A stretch of 7,110 nucleotides of DNA, taken from an uncultured Cocleimonas sp. (GTDB lineage: Bacteria; Pseudomonadota; Gammaproteobacteria; Thiotrichales; Thiotrichaceae). The stretch's first letter is position 1, and each line of letters starts with the position of its first letter. The stretch is taken from NCBI GenBank assembly GCA_937974135.1, contig CALJIH010000028.1, positions 1-7,110 on the forward strand, written 5' to 3'. Shown here one piece after another: positions 1 through 7,110 of the stretch. A program made the position numbers and the translations under genes. The notes below the pieces were generated by a model that was not told the DNA's origin, did not search any database, and was given only the letters and a program-made list of their open reading frames with translations.

Positions 1-3000
1 AATGGATGAAAAAGTGACTTCTGCTTTAGCACTGGTTCATCAACGTTTTTCTACCAATACCTTCCCGACTTGGGATTTGGCACATCCGTTTAGAATGATC
101 GCACATAACGGAGAAATAAATACCAACCGCGGTAATCAAAATTGGATGGCAGCGCGTCAAAGTTCAATGAAATCAGATTTGATTGGCGAGGATATGGAAA
201 AGATTTGGCCGGTAATACCAGAAGGTCAATCTGACACAGCTGCGCTAGATAATGCCCTTGAGCTAATGGTTGCTGGCGGTTATTCATTAACCGAAGCGAT
301 GACAATGCTAATTCCTGAAGCATGGCATGGCAATGATGATATGCAAGCTGATCGCACTGCTTACTATCAATACAACGCTGCATTAATGGAGCCATGGGAT
401 GGTCCTGCTGCGGTTGCTTTTACGGATGGCCGACAAATAGGAGCAATGTTAGATCGAAATGGACTCAGACCCGCGCGCTATTTAGTCACTGATGATGATT
501 TGGTGGTGATGGCATCAGAAATGGGTGTGCTAGACATTCCTGAAAATAAGATTGTGAAAAAATGGCGACTCCAGCCAGGAAAAATGTTCCTTATCGATAT
601 GGAAGAAGGCCGTATCGTATCTGATGAAGAACTAAAGTCTGCCTTGGCAAATGCGAACCCTTACAAGCAGTGGTTAGACGACGCGCAATACAGATTAGGT
701 CACATCGAAATTGGAGATTGTACGCCCGAACCTTTGGCAAAAGATGAATTGTTGAAACAACAACAAGCATTCGGGTACACCCAAGAGTACATAAAATTCT
801 TACTAGAACCGATGGTTGCTAAAGGCATGGAAGCAACAGGTTCGATGGGTGTAGATAGTCCTGTAGCCGTGTTATCACATCGCGCTCGACATATCTCCAA
901 TTACTTTAAGCAAAATTTTGCACAAGTGACGAATCCACCGATTGATCCGATTCGTGAAGAAATTGTGATGTCATTGGTAACATTGATTGGCCCACGCCCG
1001 AATTTATTAGGCCATGAAAACAAAGGCAGCAGCATGCGCCTAGAAATGGAACAACCCATTTTGACCAATGAGCAAATTGCTGAAATTCGCCATATCGATA
1101 AAGAAAGTGGTGAAGCATTCAAAACAAAAACCTTGGACATTACCTACGACGCTGTATTACGCGGTGGTGGTATGACCAATGCGTTGAAACTTTTATGCGA
1201 AGCTGCGCAAGAAGCCGTAGAGGGTAAATATAACATTCTTATTTTATCTGATCGCGCGGTATCACCTGACCGTTTGGCATTGCCTGCGTTATTAGCGACT
1301 TCTGCAGTTCATCATCATCTGATTAAAACCGGATTAAGAACTGAGACTGGTCTGGTTGTTGAAACAGGTGCAGCGCTTGAAATTCATCACTTTGCAACAC
1401 TTGCGGGTTATGGTGCTGAGGCGATTAATCCTTGGTTAGCGCTAGAAACTGTGGATGATAATCTTGCTAGTTTTGATCCAGATATGGATATTGAAACTGC
1501 CCACAAAAACTACATTAAATCAGTGGGTAAAGGTTTGAAGAAAGTGATGTCGAAAATGGGTATTTGTACCTATCAATCCTATTGTGGTGCGCAGATTTTC
1601 GATGCTGTGGGTTTATCGACTGAATTTGTCGATAAATACTTTACTGGTACTGCTACGACTATCGAAGGTATTGGTTTAAAAGAAATTTCTCGTGAAGCTC
1701 GCCGTTGTCATCAGCGCGGTTACGGTAATAAAAAATTGTATGAAAAGCATCTAGATGTAGGTGGTGATTATGCTTATCGAGTACGTGGTGAAAAACACGT
1801 ATGGACACCTGCAACTATTTCAAAATTGCAACACGCGGTTCGTGGTAATGATGCTAAAAGTTTTGAAGAATTTTCAAAAATCATCGACGAACAATCTGAA
1901 GGTTTGTTAACGCTGAGAGGTTTAATGGACTTTGACTTTTCAGGTCAGTCGGTTTCTATAGATGAGGTAGAACCTGCCAAAGAGATTGTAAAACGTTTTG
2001 CTACGGGTGCGATGTCATTCGGCAGTATTTCTCACGAGGCGCATTCTACACTAGCGGTGGCAATGAATGAGATTGGTGCAAAATCAAATACTGGTGAGGG
2101 TGGTGAGGAGGTCGATCGCTTTAAGCCATTAGATGATGGCAGCATGAATCCAATGCGCTCTGCAATCAAACAGGTGGCTTCGGGTCGCTTTGGTGTGACC
2201 GCAGAATATCTGGTGAATGGCGACGATATTCAAATAAAAATGGCACAGGGTGCTAAGCCTGGTGAGGGTGGTCAATTACCCGGTCACAAAGTAGACGAAC
2301 GAATTGGCGCAGTACGTCATTCAACCCCAGGCGTTGGATTAATTTCACCTCCACCACATCATGATATCTATTCGATTGAAGACTTGGCTCAGTTGATTCA
2401 TGATTTAAAGAATGTAAATCCAAAAGCACGAATTTCAGTAAAACTAGTATCAGAAGTAGGCGTGGGAACAGTTGCTGCAGGCGTGAGTAAGGCTCATGCG
2501 GATCATTTAACTATTTCTGGTTATGACGGTGGTACAGGTGCTTCGCCATTAACATCGTTACGACATGCAGGCTCACCTTGGGAGATAGGTCTTGCTGAAA
2601 CGCATCAAACCTTGGTCATGAACAAACTTAGAAGCCGAATTTGTGTGCAAGCAGACGGTGGTCTGAGGACAGGTCGTGATGTAGTTATTGCCGCCTTATT
2701 AGGTGCGGATGAATTTGGTTTTGCAACCGCTCCATTGATTGCTGAAGGTTGTATCATGATGCGAAAGTGTCATCTCAATACCTGCCCTGTTGGGGTCGCG
2801 ACGCAAGATCCCGAATTACGCAAGAAATTCACTGGTAAGCCAGAGCATGTGGTGAATTACTTCTTCTTCGTTGCTGAAGAAATGCGTCAGTTAATGGCGA
2901 AACTTGGCTTTAGAACAGTATCTGAAATGGTTGGTCAATCAGATAAGATTCATATGAAAGAAGCGATTAATCACTGGAAAGCAAAAGGTTTAGATTACAG

Positions 3001-3919
3001 TCGCTTATTAGCAAAACCTCGAGCTGCTTCTCATGATGTTGTGCATCATACTATGGAACAAGATCATGGTATTGATGAAGCCTTAGATAATCAGCTAATT
3101 GCACAAGCTCAACCTGCATTAGAAAACGGTGAAAAAGTTGATATTAATATCGATATTTATAACCACAATCGTACTTTTGGCACCATGCTATCCGGCAGAG
3201 TTGCTGAAAAGTATGGTCACGCAGGCTTACCAGAAGATACGATCAATATTAATGCCTCAGGCACTGCAGGTCAGTCACTTGGCGCTTGGTTGACCAAGGG
3301 TGTGACCCTAAGACTTTCCGGCGAGGGCAATGATTACGTTGGTAAAGGCCTATCTGGTGGTAAATTAATAATTCATCCTCCTGAAGCCTGCAAAATTGAA
3401 AAAGCTGAAGAAAACATTATTGTGGGTAACACAGTTTTATACGGTGCAATTTCTGGAGAAGCTTACTTTAATGGTGTAGGTGGCGAACGCTTCTGTGTAC
3501 GCAATTCTGGGGCGACTGCGGTGGTTGAAGGCCTTGGTGATCACGGTTGTGAGTACATGACTGGAGGCATCGTTGTTTGTTTAGGTGAAACAGGTAGAAA
3601 CTTTGCAGCAGGCATGTCAGGTGGTATCGCTTATGTTTTCGATGAAGAAAATAAATTTAGTCAACGCTGTAATACTGAAATGGTTGAATTAGAAAAAATC
3701 CAGCCGGATAGTGCTAACGTCGATGTTTCTAATATCTTAGAAGCAGATGCAACTCGCTTGAAGCAACTGATTGAAAAACACTATGAAAATACGGGTTCTG
3801 AACGTGCGCAAATGATGCTGGAAAATTGGGATGACGTTCTTACGAAGTTCATCAAGGTTATGCCTACAGATTACAGAAAAGCACTTGAAGCTCGTCAAAG
3901 TAAAAAAGCTGCGGCATAG
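1..3919 (+). CDS. gltB: Glutamate synthase (NADPH) large subunit, 5'-truncated by window edge
   Basis: Large (alpha) subunit of cytoplasmic glutamate synthase: glutamine + 2-oxoglutarate + NADPH gives two glutamates. The first whole codon is at base 2, and 1305 residues are visible. The ATG at base 2 is not the real start, because the protein opens inside the class II amidotransferase domain; roughly 185-195 residues, including the N-terminal nucleophile cysteine, lie upstream. Visible, in fragment numbering: VHQRFSTNT (12-20) and HNGEINT (35-41, with the Asn-Gly pair expected at the oxyanion hole); NGLRPARY closing the glutaminase core (153-160); a central domain from about 240 to 595; the FMN/2-oxoglutarate barrel from about 600 to 1020, with FATGAMSFGS (666-675) and GYDGGTG (840-846); Cys917, Cys923 and Cys928, spaced as the 3Fe-4S ligands; and the glycine-rich C-terminal beta-helix from about 1020 (SGTAGQSLGAW begins at 1086). 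The frame is intact and ends in TAG. gltD follows after 48 bases, so the two are almost surely co-transcribed. Domain limits are estimated from known family structures. Confidence 0.97.
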   Translation, partial: MDEKVTSALALVHQRFSTNTFPTWDLAHPFRMIAHNGEINTNRGNQNWMAARQSSMKSDLIGEDMEKIWPVIPEGQSDTAALDNALELMVAGGYSLTEAMTMLIPEAWHGNDDMQADRTAYYQYNAALMEPWDGPAAVAFTDGRQIGAMLDRNGLRPARYLVTDDDLVVMASEMGVLDIPENKIVKKWRLQPGKMFLIDMEEGRIVSDEELKSALANANPYKQWLDDAQYRLGHIEIGDCTPEPLAKDELLKQQQAFGYTQEYIKFLLEPMVAKGMEATGSMGVDSPVAVLSHRARHISNYFKQNFAQVTNPPIDPIREEIVMSLVTLIGPRPNLLGHENKGSSMRLEMEQPILTNEQIAEIRHIDKESGEAFKTKTLDITYDAVLRGGGMTNALKLLCEAAQEAVEGKYNILILSDRAVSPDRLALPALLATSAVHHHLIKTGLRTETGLVVETGAALEIHHFATLAGYGAEAINPWLALETVDDNLASFDPDMDIETAHKNYIKSVGKGLKKVMSKMGICTYQSYCGAQIFDAVGLSTEFVDKYFTGTATTIEGIGLKEISREARRCHQRGYGNKKLYEKHLDVGGDYAYRVRGEKHVWTPATISKLQHAVRGNDAKSFEEFSKIIDEQSEGLLTLRGLMDFDFSGQSVSIDEVEPAKEIVKRFATGAMSFGSISHEAHSTLAVAMNEIGAKSNTGEGGEEVDRFKPLDDGSMNPMRSAIKQVASGRFGVTAEYLVNGDDIQIKMAQGAKPGEGGQLPGHKVDERIGAVRHSTPGVGLISPPPHHDIYSIEDLAQLIHDLKNVNPKARISVKLVSEVGVGTVAAGVSKAHADHLTISGYDGGTGASPLTSLRHAGSPWEIGLAETHQTLVMNKLRSRICVQADGGLRTGRDVVIAALLGADEFGFATAPLIAEGCIMMRKCHLNTCPVGVATQDPELRKKFTGKPEHVVNYFFFVAEEMRQLMAKLGFRTVSEMVGQSDKIHMKEAINHWKAKGLDYSRLLAKPRAASHDVVHHTMEQDHGIDEALDNQLIAQAQPALENGEKVDINIDIYNHNRTFGTMLSGRVAEKYGHAGLPEDTININASGTAGQSLGAWLTKGVTLRLSGEGNDYVGKGLSGGKLIIHPPEACKIEKAEENIIVGNTVLYGAISGEAYFNGVGGERFCVRNSGATAVVEGLGDHGCEYMTGGIVVCLGETGRNFAAGMSGGIAYVFDEENKFSQRCNTEMVELEKIQPDSANVDVSNILEADATRLKQLIEKHYENTGSERAQMMLENWDDVLTKFIKVMPTDYRKALEARQSKKAAA

Positions 3920-3957
3920 CAGTTATATAGATATACGAAGTAAATATAAGGTTAGTT

Positions 3958-3964
3958 AGGAAAG
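3958..3964 (+). promoter_or_regulatory. Shine-Dalgarno site of gltD
   Basis: The purine stretch AGGAAAG lies just before the gltD ATG, with six bases between its AGGA core and the start codon. This is a normal ribosome binding site spacing and supports the start at 3968. It sits within a 48-base AT-rich spacer after the gltB stop. I see no terminator hairpin in that spacer, consistent with gltB and gltD sharing one transcript. Confidence 0.75.
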
Positions 3965-3967
3965 ATT

Positions 3968-5431
3968 ATGGGTAAGGCAACAGGATTTAAAGAATACGAA
4001 CGTCAAGATAGAGCTTATAAGCCTGTTGAAGAACGAGTGGTTCACTTTAAAGAGTTCGTTATTCCGCTAGAAGAGCAAGAACTTCAAACCCAAGGCGCGC
4101 GTTGCATGGATTGTGGTATTCCGTTTTGCCATGATGGTCCAAATGGTGGCTGCCCAGTAAATAATATGATTCCTGATTGGAATGATATGGTTTATCACGG
4201 TGAATGGCAGGAGGCCCTAGAAAGCTTACATTCAACCAATAATTTTCCAGAGGTAACAGGACGTATCTGTCCAGCGCCTTGCCAAGAATCTTGTACTTTA
4301 AACATCAATGATAATTCGGTGACAATAAAAACAATTGAGCAAGCCATTATTGATAAAGGTTTCGAAAATGGTTGGGTGAAACCAGAAATTTGCGATAAGA
4401 AAACGGGCAAAAAAATAGCTATCGTGGGATCTGGTCCTGCGGGTATGGCAGCGGCGCAACAACTGGTGCGTGTTGGCCATGATGTCACTGTTTACGAAAA
4501 GGAAGTAGAAGTTGGCGGTTTAATGCGTTTTGGTATCCCCGATTTCAAACTAGATAAAGAAATTATTAAACGTCGCGTAGAACAAATGGAAGCCGAAGGC
4601 GTTAAATTTATTACTAATACAAAGATTGGTGTGGATCTTGAAGCTAAACAGCTTTTGGCTGACTACGATGCAGTTGCCTTAACTGGTGGCTCCGAAAAGC
4701 CACGCGATCTGACCATTCCTGGGCGTGGTCTTAAAGGAATCTATTATGCGATGGATTACCTAAAAGCGAATACCAAATACGTACAAGGCATTCACGGTGA
4801 AGAAAACGTGATTTCTGCAAAAGGCAAACACGTTGTGGTCATCGGTGGTGGTGATACTGGTTCTGACTGTATCGGCACATCAACGCGTAATGGCGCAGCT
4901 TCTGTGACTCAACTAGAAATCATGCCACAACCTCCTGAAAAAGAAGACAAAGGTTTAGTATGGCCAGACTGGCCTAATAAAATGCGCACCTCATCATCGC
5001 AAGAGGAAGGCTGTGAGCGTTTATTTTCTGTTGCTACCAAAGAATTTATTGATGACGACAATGGTAATATTTCAGCTATCCAGTGTGTCAAAGTGGAATG
5101 GCTTAAAGACGAAGCTGGGAAGTGGCAGCTAAGTGAAATTGAAGGTTCTGAATTTGAATTAAAAGCTGATATTGTTACTTTGGCTATGGGTTTTGTGCAT
5201 CCAGTACATCGTGGCATGTTAAATGAATTAGATATCGAACTTGATGCCTTAGGTAATGTAAAGGGTTCAACGGAAGGTTCAGAAGCTTATACGACATCCA
5301 TCGAAAAAGTATTTAGCGCAGGTGATATGCGTCGCGGACAGTCATTGGTTGTCTGGGCAATTCGTGAGGGTAGACAGTGTGCGCATGCGATTGATACGTT
5401 TTTGATGGGATATACCTCACTCCCACGTTAA
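3968..5431 (+). CDS. gltD: Glutamate synthase (NADPH) small subunit
   Basis: Small (beta) subunit of glutamate synthase. It oxidises NADPH on FAD and passes electrons to the FMN of GltB. The complete 487-residue protein is of normal length for the family. The N-terminal domain carries cysteines 46, 49, 54 and 62 (RCMDCGIPFC, then GGCPVNN) and 101, 105 and 109 (CPAPCQESC), the pattern that supplies the 4Fe-4S clusters between the subunits. The FAD dinucleotide fold begins at about residue 149 (IAIVGSGPAG, glycines 154, 156 and 159), followed by EVGGLMRFGIPDFKL (181-195). The NADPH fold has VVVIGGGDTGSD (289-300). The C-terminal FAD-contacting segment is FSAGDMRRGQSLVVWAIREG (449-468). The start is fixed by a good Shine-Dalgarno site and by an N-terminus typical of the family (MGKATGFKEY). 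It forms an operon with gltB. The TAA stop overlaps the first base of a long palindrome. The related family of dihydropyrimidine dehydrogenase-type small subunits is a remote alternative, made unlikely by the adjacent gltB. Confidence 0.98.
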   Translation: MGKATGFKEYERQDRAYKPVEERVVHFKEFVIPLEEQELQTQGARCMDCGIPFCHDGPNGGCPVNNMIPDWNDMVYHGEWQEALESLHSTNNFPEVTGRICPAPCQESCTLNINDNSVTIKTIEQAIIDKGFENGWVKPEICDKKTGKKIAIVGSGPAGMAAAQQLVRVGHDVTVYEKEVEVGGLMRFGIPDFKLDKEIIKRRVEQMEAEGVKFITNTKIGVDLEAKQLLADYDAVALTGGSEKPRDLTIPGRGLKGIYYAMDYLKANTKYVQGIHGEENVISAKGKHVVVIGGGDTGSDCIGTSTRNGAASVTQLEIMPQPPEKEDKGLVWPDWPNKMRTSSSQEEGCERLFSVATKEFIDDDNGNISAIQCVKVEWLKDEAGKWQLSEIEGSEFELKADIVTLAMGFVHPVHRGMLNELDIELDALGNVKGSTEGSEAYTTSIEKVFSAGDMRRGQSLVVWAIREGRQCAHAIDTFLMGYTSLPR

Positions 5432-5552
5432 AAGTATTCATCTTTCGTCCTGAGATTAGTCATTTCTGCGTTGGAAAAATGATCACTTACATTTGTAAGC
5501 TCATATTTACCGCCTTGAACTGACTAACCTCAGAACAAAATATGAACACTTT
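5431..5552. repeat. Long imperfect palindrome, probable intergenic repeat or MITE-like element
   Basis: The outer arms 5431-5462 and 5521-5552 are reverse complements at 27 of 32 positions with no gap. Both arms contain the TTCAT, CTGAG and TTAGTCA blocks. The inner part pairs less well and needs a two-base gap, but it includes a shared ATGA block and a perfect central hairpin, CTTACA (5486-5491) against TGTAAG (5494-5499). The element starts at the last base of the gltD stop codon, and TTAA occurs at both outer edges (5428-5431 and 5551-5554). It encodes no protein. The overall form fits a dispersed palindromic repeat or a miniature transposable element; I have an impression of similar sequences in marine gammaproteobacteria but cannot verify it here. 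It could also simply be a large terminator hairpin. Confidence 0.7.
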
Positions 5553-5560
5553 AATTTTCT
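5431..5560 (+). terminator. Possible gltBD transcription terminator
   Basis: As RNA, the palindrome would fold into a long stem directly after the gltD stop. Its right arm is followed by a T-rich stretch (TTTAATTTTCT, 5550-5560), which is the general form of an intrinsic terminator. The stem base is AT-rich and the T-run is interrupted, so termination may be partial. No better terminator is visible between gltD and dnaG. The role is inferred from position and structure. Confidence 0.35.
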
Positions 5561-5692
5561 CAAGATAAGTCCTAAAAAGTTAAAACAGCCTAAAAGTAGG
5601 GGGGTGTCTTTTATCACTCTGTTTTCTCGTTTGTTGAAACTTATTTGTACTATCCTTTACCTAATAAGTATTCCTTAATTTAATTCTAATCT
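5553..5692 (+). other. AT-rich dnaG leader without a clear promoter
   Basis: These 140 bases separate the palindrome from the dnaG start. They contain two partial copies of CCTAAAA 18 bases apart (5571 and 5589), a run of six G (5599-5604), and promoter-like hexamers TTGAAA (5634-5639) and TACTAT (5648-5653). The two hexamers are only 8 bases apart, too close to work together as -35 and -10, and neither has a good partner at 16-18 bases. A dnaG promoter probably lies here or within the palindrome, but I cannot place it. There is no open reading frame of note. Confidence 0.4.
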
Positions 5693-7110
5693 ATGGCATC
5701 AGGACGTATTCCACGCGAATTTATTGACGACCTGCTCACTCGAGCGGATGTTGTCGATGTCATCAATGCGCGCGTTCCATTAAAGAAGAAGGGGCGTGAA
5801 TATGGTGCTTGTTGTCCGTTTCATAATGAGAAAACCCCGTCATTTACGGTAAGTCCGAGCAAACAATTTTATCATTGTTTTGGATGTGGTGTGCATGGCT
5901 CTGCGATTACCTTTTTAATGGAATACGAACACCTTGATTTTGTTGAGGCTATTGAGTCACTTGCAGATTCAATGGGTGTTATTGTACCTAGAGAAAAAGG
6001 TGGAAAAGGGCCTAGCCCTGAACAACAGCAACGAAGTAAAGACCTTTATTCTTTACTTGAAGACGCTAATAATTATTATCAATTACAGCTTAAAAATACG
6101 CCTCAAGCGATTGATTATCTTAAAAATAGAAATCTAAGTGGCGAAATTTGTAAACGTTTTAATATCGGCTATTCCATAAGCGGTTGGGATAATGTGTTAA
6201 AACACTTTGCGAATAATAAATCACACCATTATTCTGAGCAGCAGTTGATCGACTCTGGATTAGTGATCCAAAAAGACGATGGAAAAATGTACGATCGATA
6301 TCGCGAGCGTATTATGTTTCCTATTCGTAATCGAAAAGGGCAGGTAATTGGTTTTGGCGGTCGTGTTTTAGGTGATGATCTACCGAAATACATTAATTCT
6401 CCTGAAACCACTGTTTTCCACAAAGGTCGTGAGTTATATGGGTTTTATGAAGCGCGAAAAAATACTCAAAAGTTAGAACGTATTATCGTCGTTGAAGGTT
6501 ATATGGACGTCATAGCTTTAGCACAATTTGATATCTCCTATGCTGTGGCTACGTTGGGTACAGCAACAACCCAAGATCACATCAAACAATTGTTTAGGGC
6601 AGTACCCGAAGTTATTTTCTGTTTCGATGGTGACCGAGCTGGACGTGAAGCTGCTTGGCGTGCCTTAGAGAATGCCATATCAGTGATGCAAGACGGTAAA
6701 GAAATACGTTTCTTGTTTTTACCCGATGGTGAAGATCCCGATACCCAGATTCGAAAAATAGGTAAAGACGCCTTTGAAGATAACTATCAAAAAGCATCTT
6801 CGTTAAATGCTTACTTTATTGAAAATCTGAATGAGCGATTTAATATATCATCGGATGAAGGAAAAGCGCGATTTGTTCAAGAAGCAGCAAAATTATTGCA
6901 ATTAATGCCAGATTCTTTAATAAAAGATCAACTCATTTTACGTTTATCGAAACAGACGAATATTGATGAAAGTATTTTACGAAAACGAAATCTTGCTTCT
7001 CAATTAGTTGCTGACCAATTTGCAAATACTAAGCAAAACAATAAGGTATCGCGAATTAGTAACAGAGAGGTTAGGCAAACTCCCGTTCGTTATGCAATTT
7101 CATTGATCCT
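5693..7110 (+). CDS. dnaG: DNA primase, 3'-truncated by window edge
   Basis: DnaG makes the short RNA primers used at the replication fork, working with the replicative helicase DnaB. The first 472 residues are visible, plus two bases of the next codon; the E. coli protein has 581. The N-terminal zinc-binding domain has the CHC2 pattern: Cys41 and His44 (CPFHNEKTPSF) with Cys62 and Cys65 (HCFGCG). The RNA-polymerase domain carries YINSPETTVFHKGRELYG (233-250). The TOPRIM centre has the catalytic Glu268 in VVEGYMD (266-272), Asp312 and Asp314 in FDGDRAGREA (311-320), and an acidic LPDGEDPD segment (343-350). The visible end (VRYAISLI) is about where the helicase-binding C-terminal domain begins, so most of that domain is outside. 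The start is secure: an in-frame TAA lies at 5687-5689, and MASGRIPREFIDDLL matches the known primase N-terminus with one extra residue. No Shine-Dalgarno site precedes it. The upstream neighbour is gltD, with no rpsU in between. Confidence 0.98.
   Translation, partial: MASGRIPREFIDDLLTRADVVDVINARVPLKKKGREYGACCPFHNEKTPSFTVSPSKQFYHCFGCGVHGSAITFLMEYEHLDFVEAIESLADSMGVIVPREKGGKGPSPEQQQRSKDLYSLLEDANNYYQLQLKNTPQAIDYLKNRNLSGEICKRFNIGYSISGWDNVLKHFANNKSHHYSEQQLIDSGLVIQKDDGKMYDRYRERIMFPIRNRKGQVIGFGGRVLGDDLPKYINSPETTVFHKGRELYGFYEARKNTQKLERIIVVEGYMDVIALAQFDISYAVATLGTATTQDHIKQLFRAVPEVIFCFDGDRAGREAAWRALENAISVMQDGKEIRFLFLPDGEDPDTQIRKIGKDAFEDNYQKASSLNAYFIENLNERFNISSDEGKARFVQEAAKLLQLMPDSLIKDQLILRLSKQTNIDESILRKRNLASQLVADQFANTKQNNKVSRISNREVRQTPVRYAISLI

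Noticed and set aside
2..4. ATG at base 2 as the start of gltB
   Set aside because: The protein at this point is already inside the glutaminase domain, before VHQRFSTNT. The family needs an N-terminal catalytic cysteine about 185-195 residues earlier, so this is an internal methionine.
90..1140. Reverse-strand open frames of 66 to 101 codons within gltB
   Set aside because: They lie opposite a gene with strong conserved motifs, show no recognisable domains, and overlap one another. They are shadows of gltB.
4195..5217. Reverse-strand open frames of 60 to 102 codons within gltD
   Set aside because: They are antisense to conserved cofactor-binding motifs of gltD and have no independent support.
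5431..5552. CRISPR array or tRNA gene in the gap
   Set aside because: There is one inverted structure with no regularly spaced direct repeats, and no cloverleaf or CCA end.
5542..5568. Short frame ATG to TAA of eight codons in the gltD-dnaG gap
   Set aside because: It has no ribosome binding site, and its start lies within the arm of the palindrome. It is too short to support.
5634..5653. TTGAAA and TACTAT as a dnaG promoter
   Set aside because: The hexamers are separated by only 8 bases instead of about 17, and neither has a good partner at the right distance.
5934..6137. Plus-strand frame of 67 codons
   Set aside because: It lies in a different frame inside dnaG, is of low complexity (rich in Leu, Ile and Lys), and has no support.
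6229..6797. Reverse-strand frames of 61 and 64 codons
   Set aside because: They are antisense to the RNA-polymerase and TOPRIM motifs of dnaG and show no features of a protein family.

Overview
The window holds three housekeeping genes on the plus strand, with one structured intergenic region. In order they are the 3' part of gltB (large subunit of NADPH-dependent glutamate synthase), a complete gltD (small subunit of the same enzyme), a 261-base gap, and the 5' two thirds or more of dnaG (DNA primase). All three reading frames are intact and rich in diagnostic motifs. The DNA is AT-rich, and codon use looks even across the genes, so there is no sign of recent transfer in the coding parts.

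The organism is most likely a marine-type, AT-rich gammaproteobacterium. The primase N-terminus and RNA-polymerase domain closely follow the Escherichia coli pattern (RIPREFIDDLL start, CPFHNEKTPSF zinc motif, YINSPET motif). The GltB and GltD subunits look like the proteobacterial NADPH-type enzyme. This placement is inferred from remembered protein patterns, not from a database comparison.

Layout. Bases 1-3919 encode GltB, beginning inside the glutaminase domain; the true start and the N-terminal catalytic cysteine lie upstream of the window. After a 48-base spacer with a good Shine-Dalgarno site, gltD occupies 3968-5431. The two genes form the usual gltBD operon. Together the subunits take the amide nitrogen from glutamine, pass ammonia through an internal tunnel to 2-oxoglutarate, and use NADPH electrons, relayed through FAD, iron-sulfur clusters and FMN, to make two glutamates.

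Starting at the gltD stop codon is a roughly 122-base imperfect palindrome (5431-5552). Its two 32-base outer arms match at 27 of 32 positions without gaps, and a small perfect hairpin sits at its centre. It looks like a mobile or dispersed intergenic palindromic repeat, and may also act as a transcription terminator. The remaining 140 bases (5553-5692) are AT-rich, contain a run of six G, and must carry whatever leader dnaG has. I could not find a convincing promoter or Shine-Dalgarno site there. dnaG starts at 5693 and runs off the right edge.

I see no new multi-gene system here. The points worth following are the palindromic element, the strand-asymmetric pattern of mismatches in its arms, the absence of rpsU directly upstream of dnaG, and the dnaG start without a ribosome binding site.
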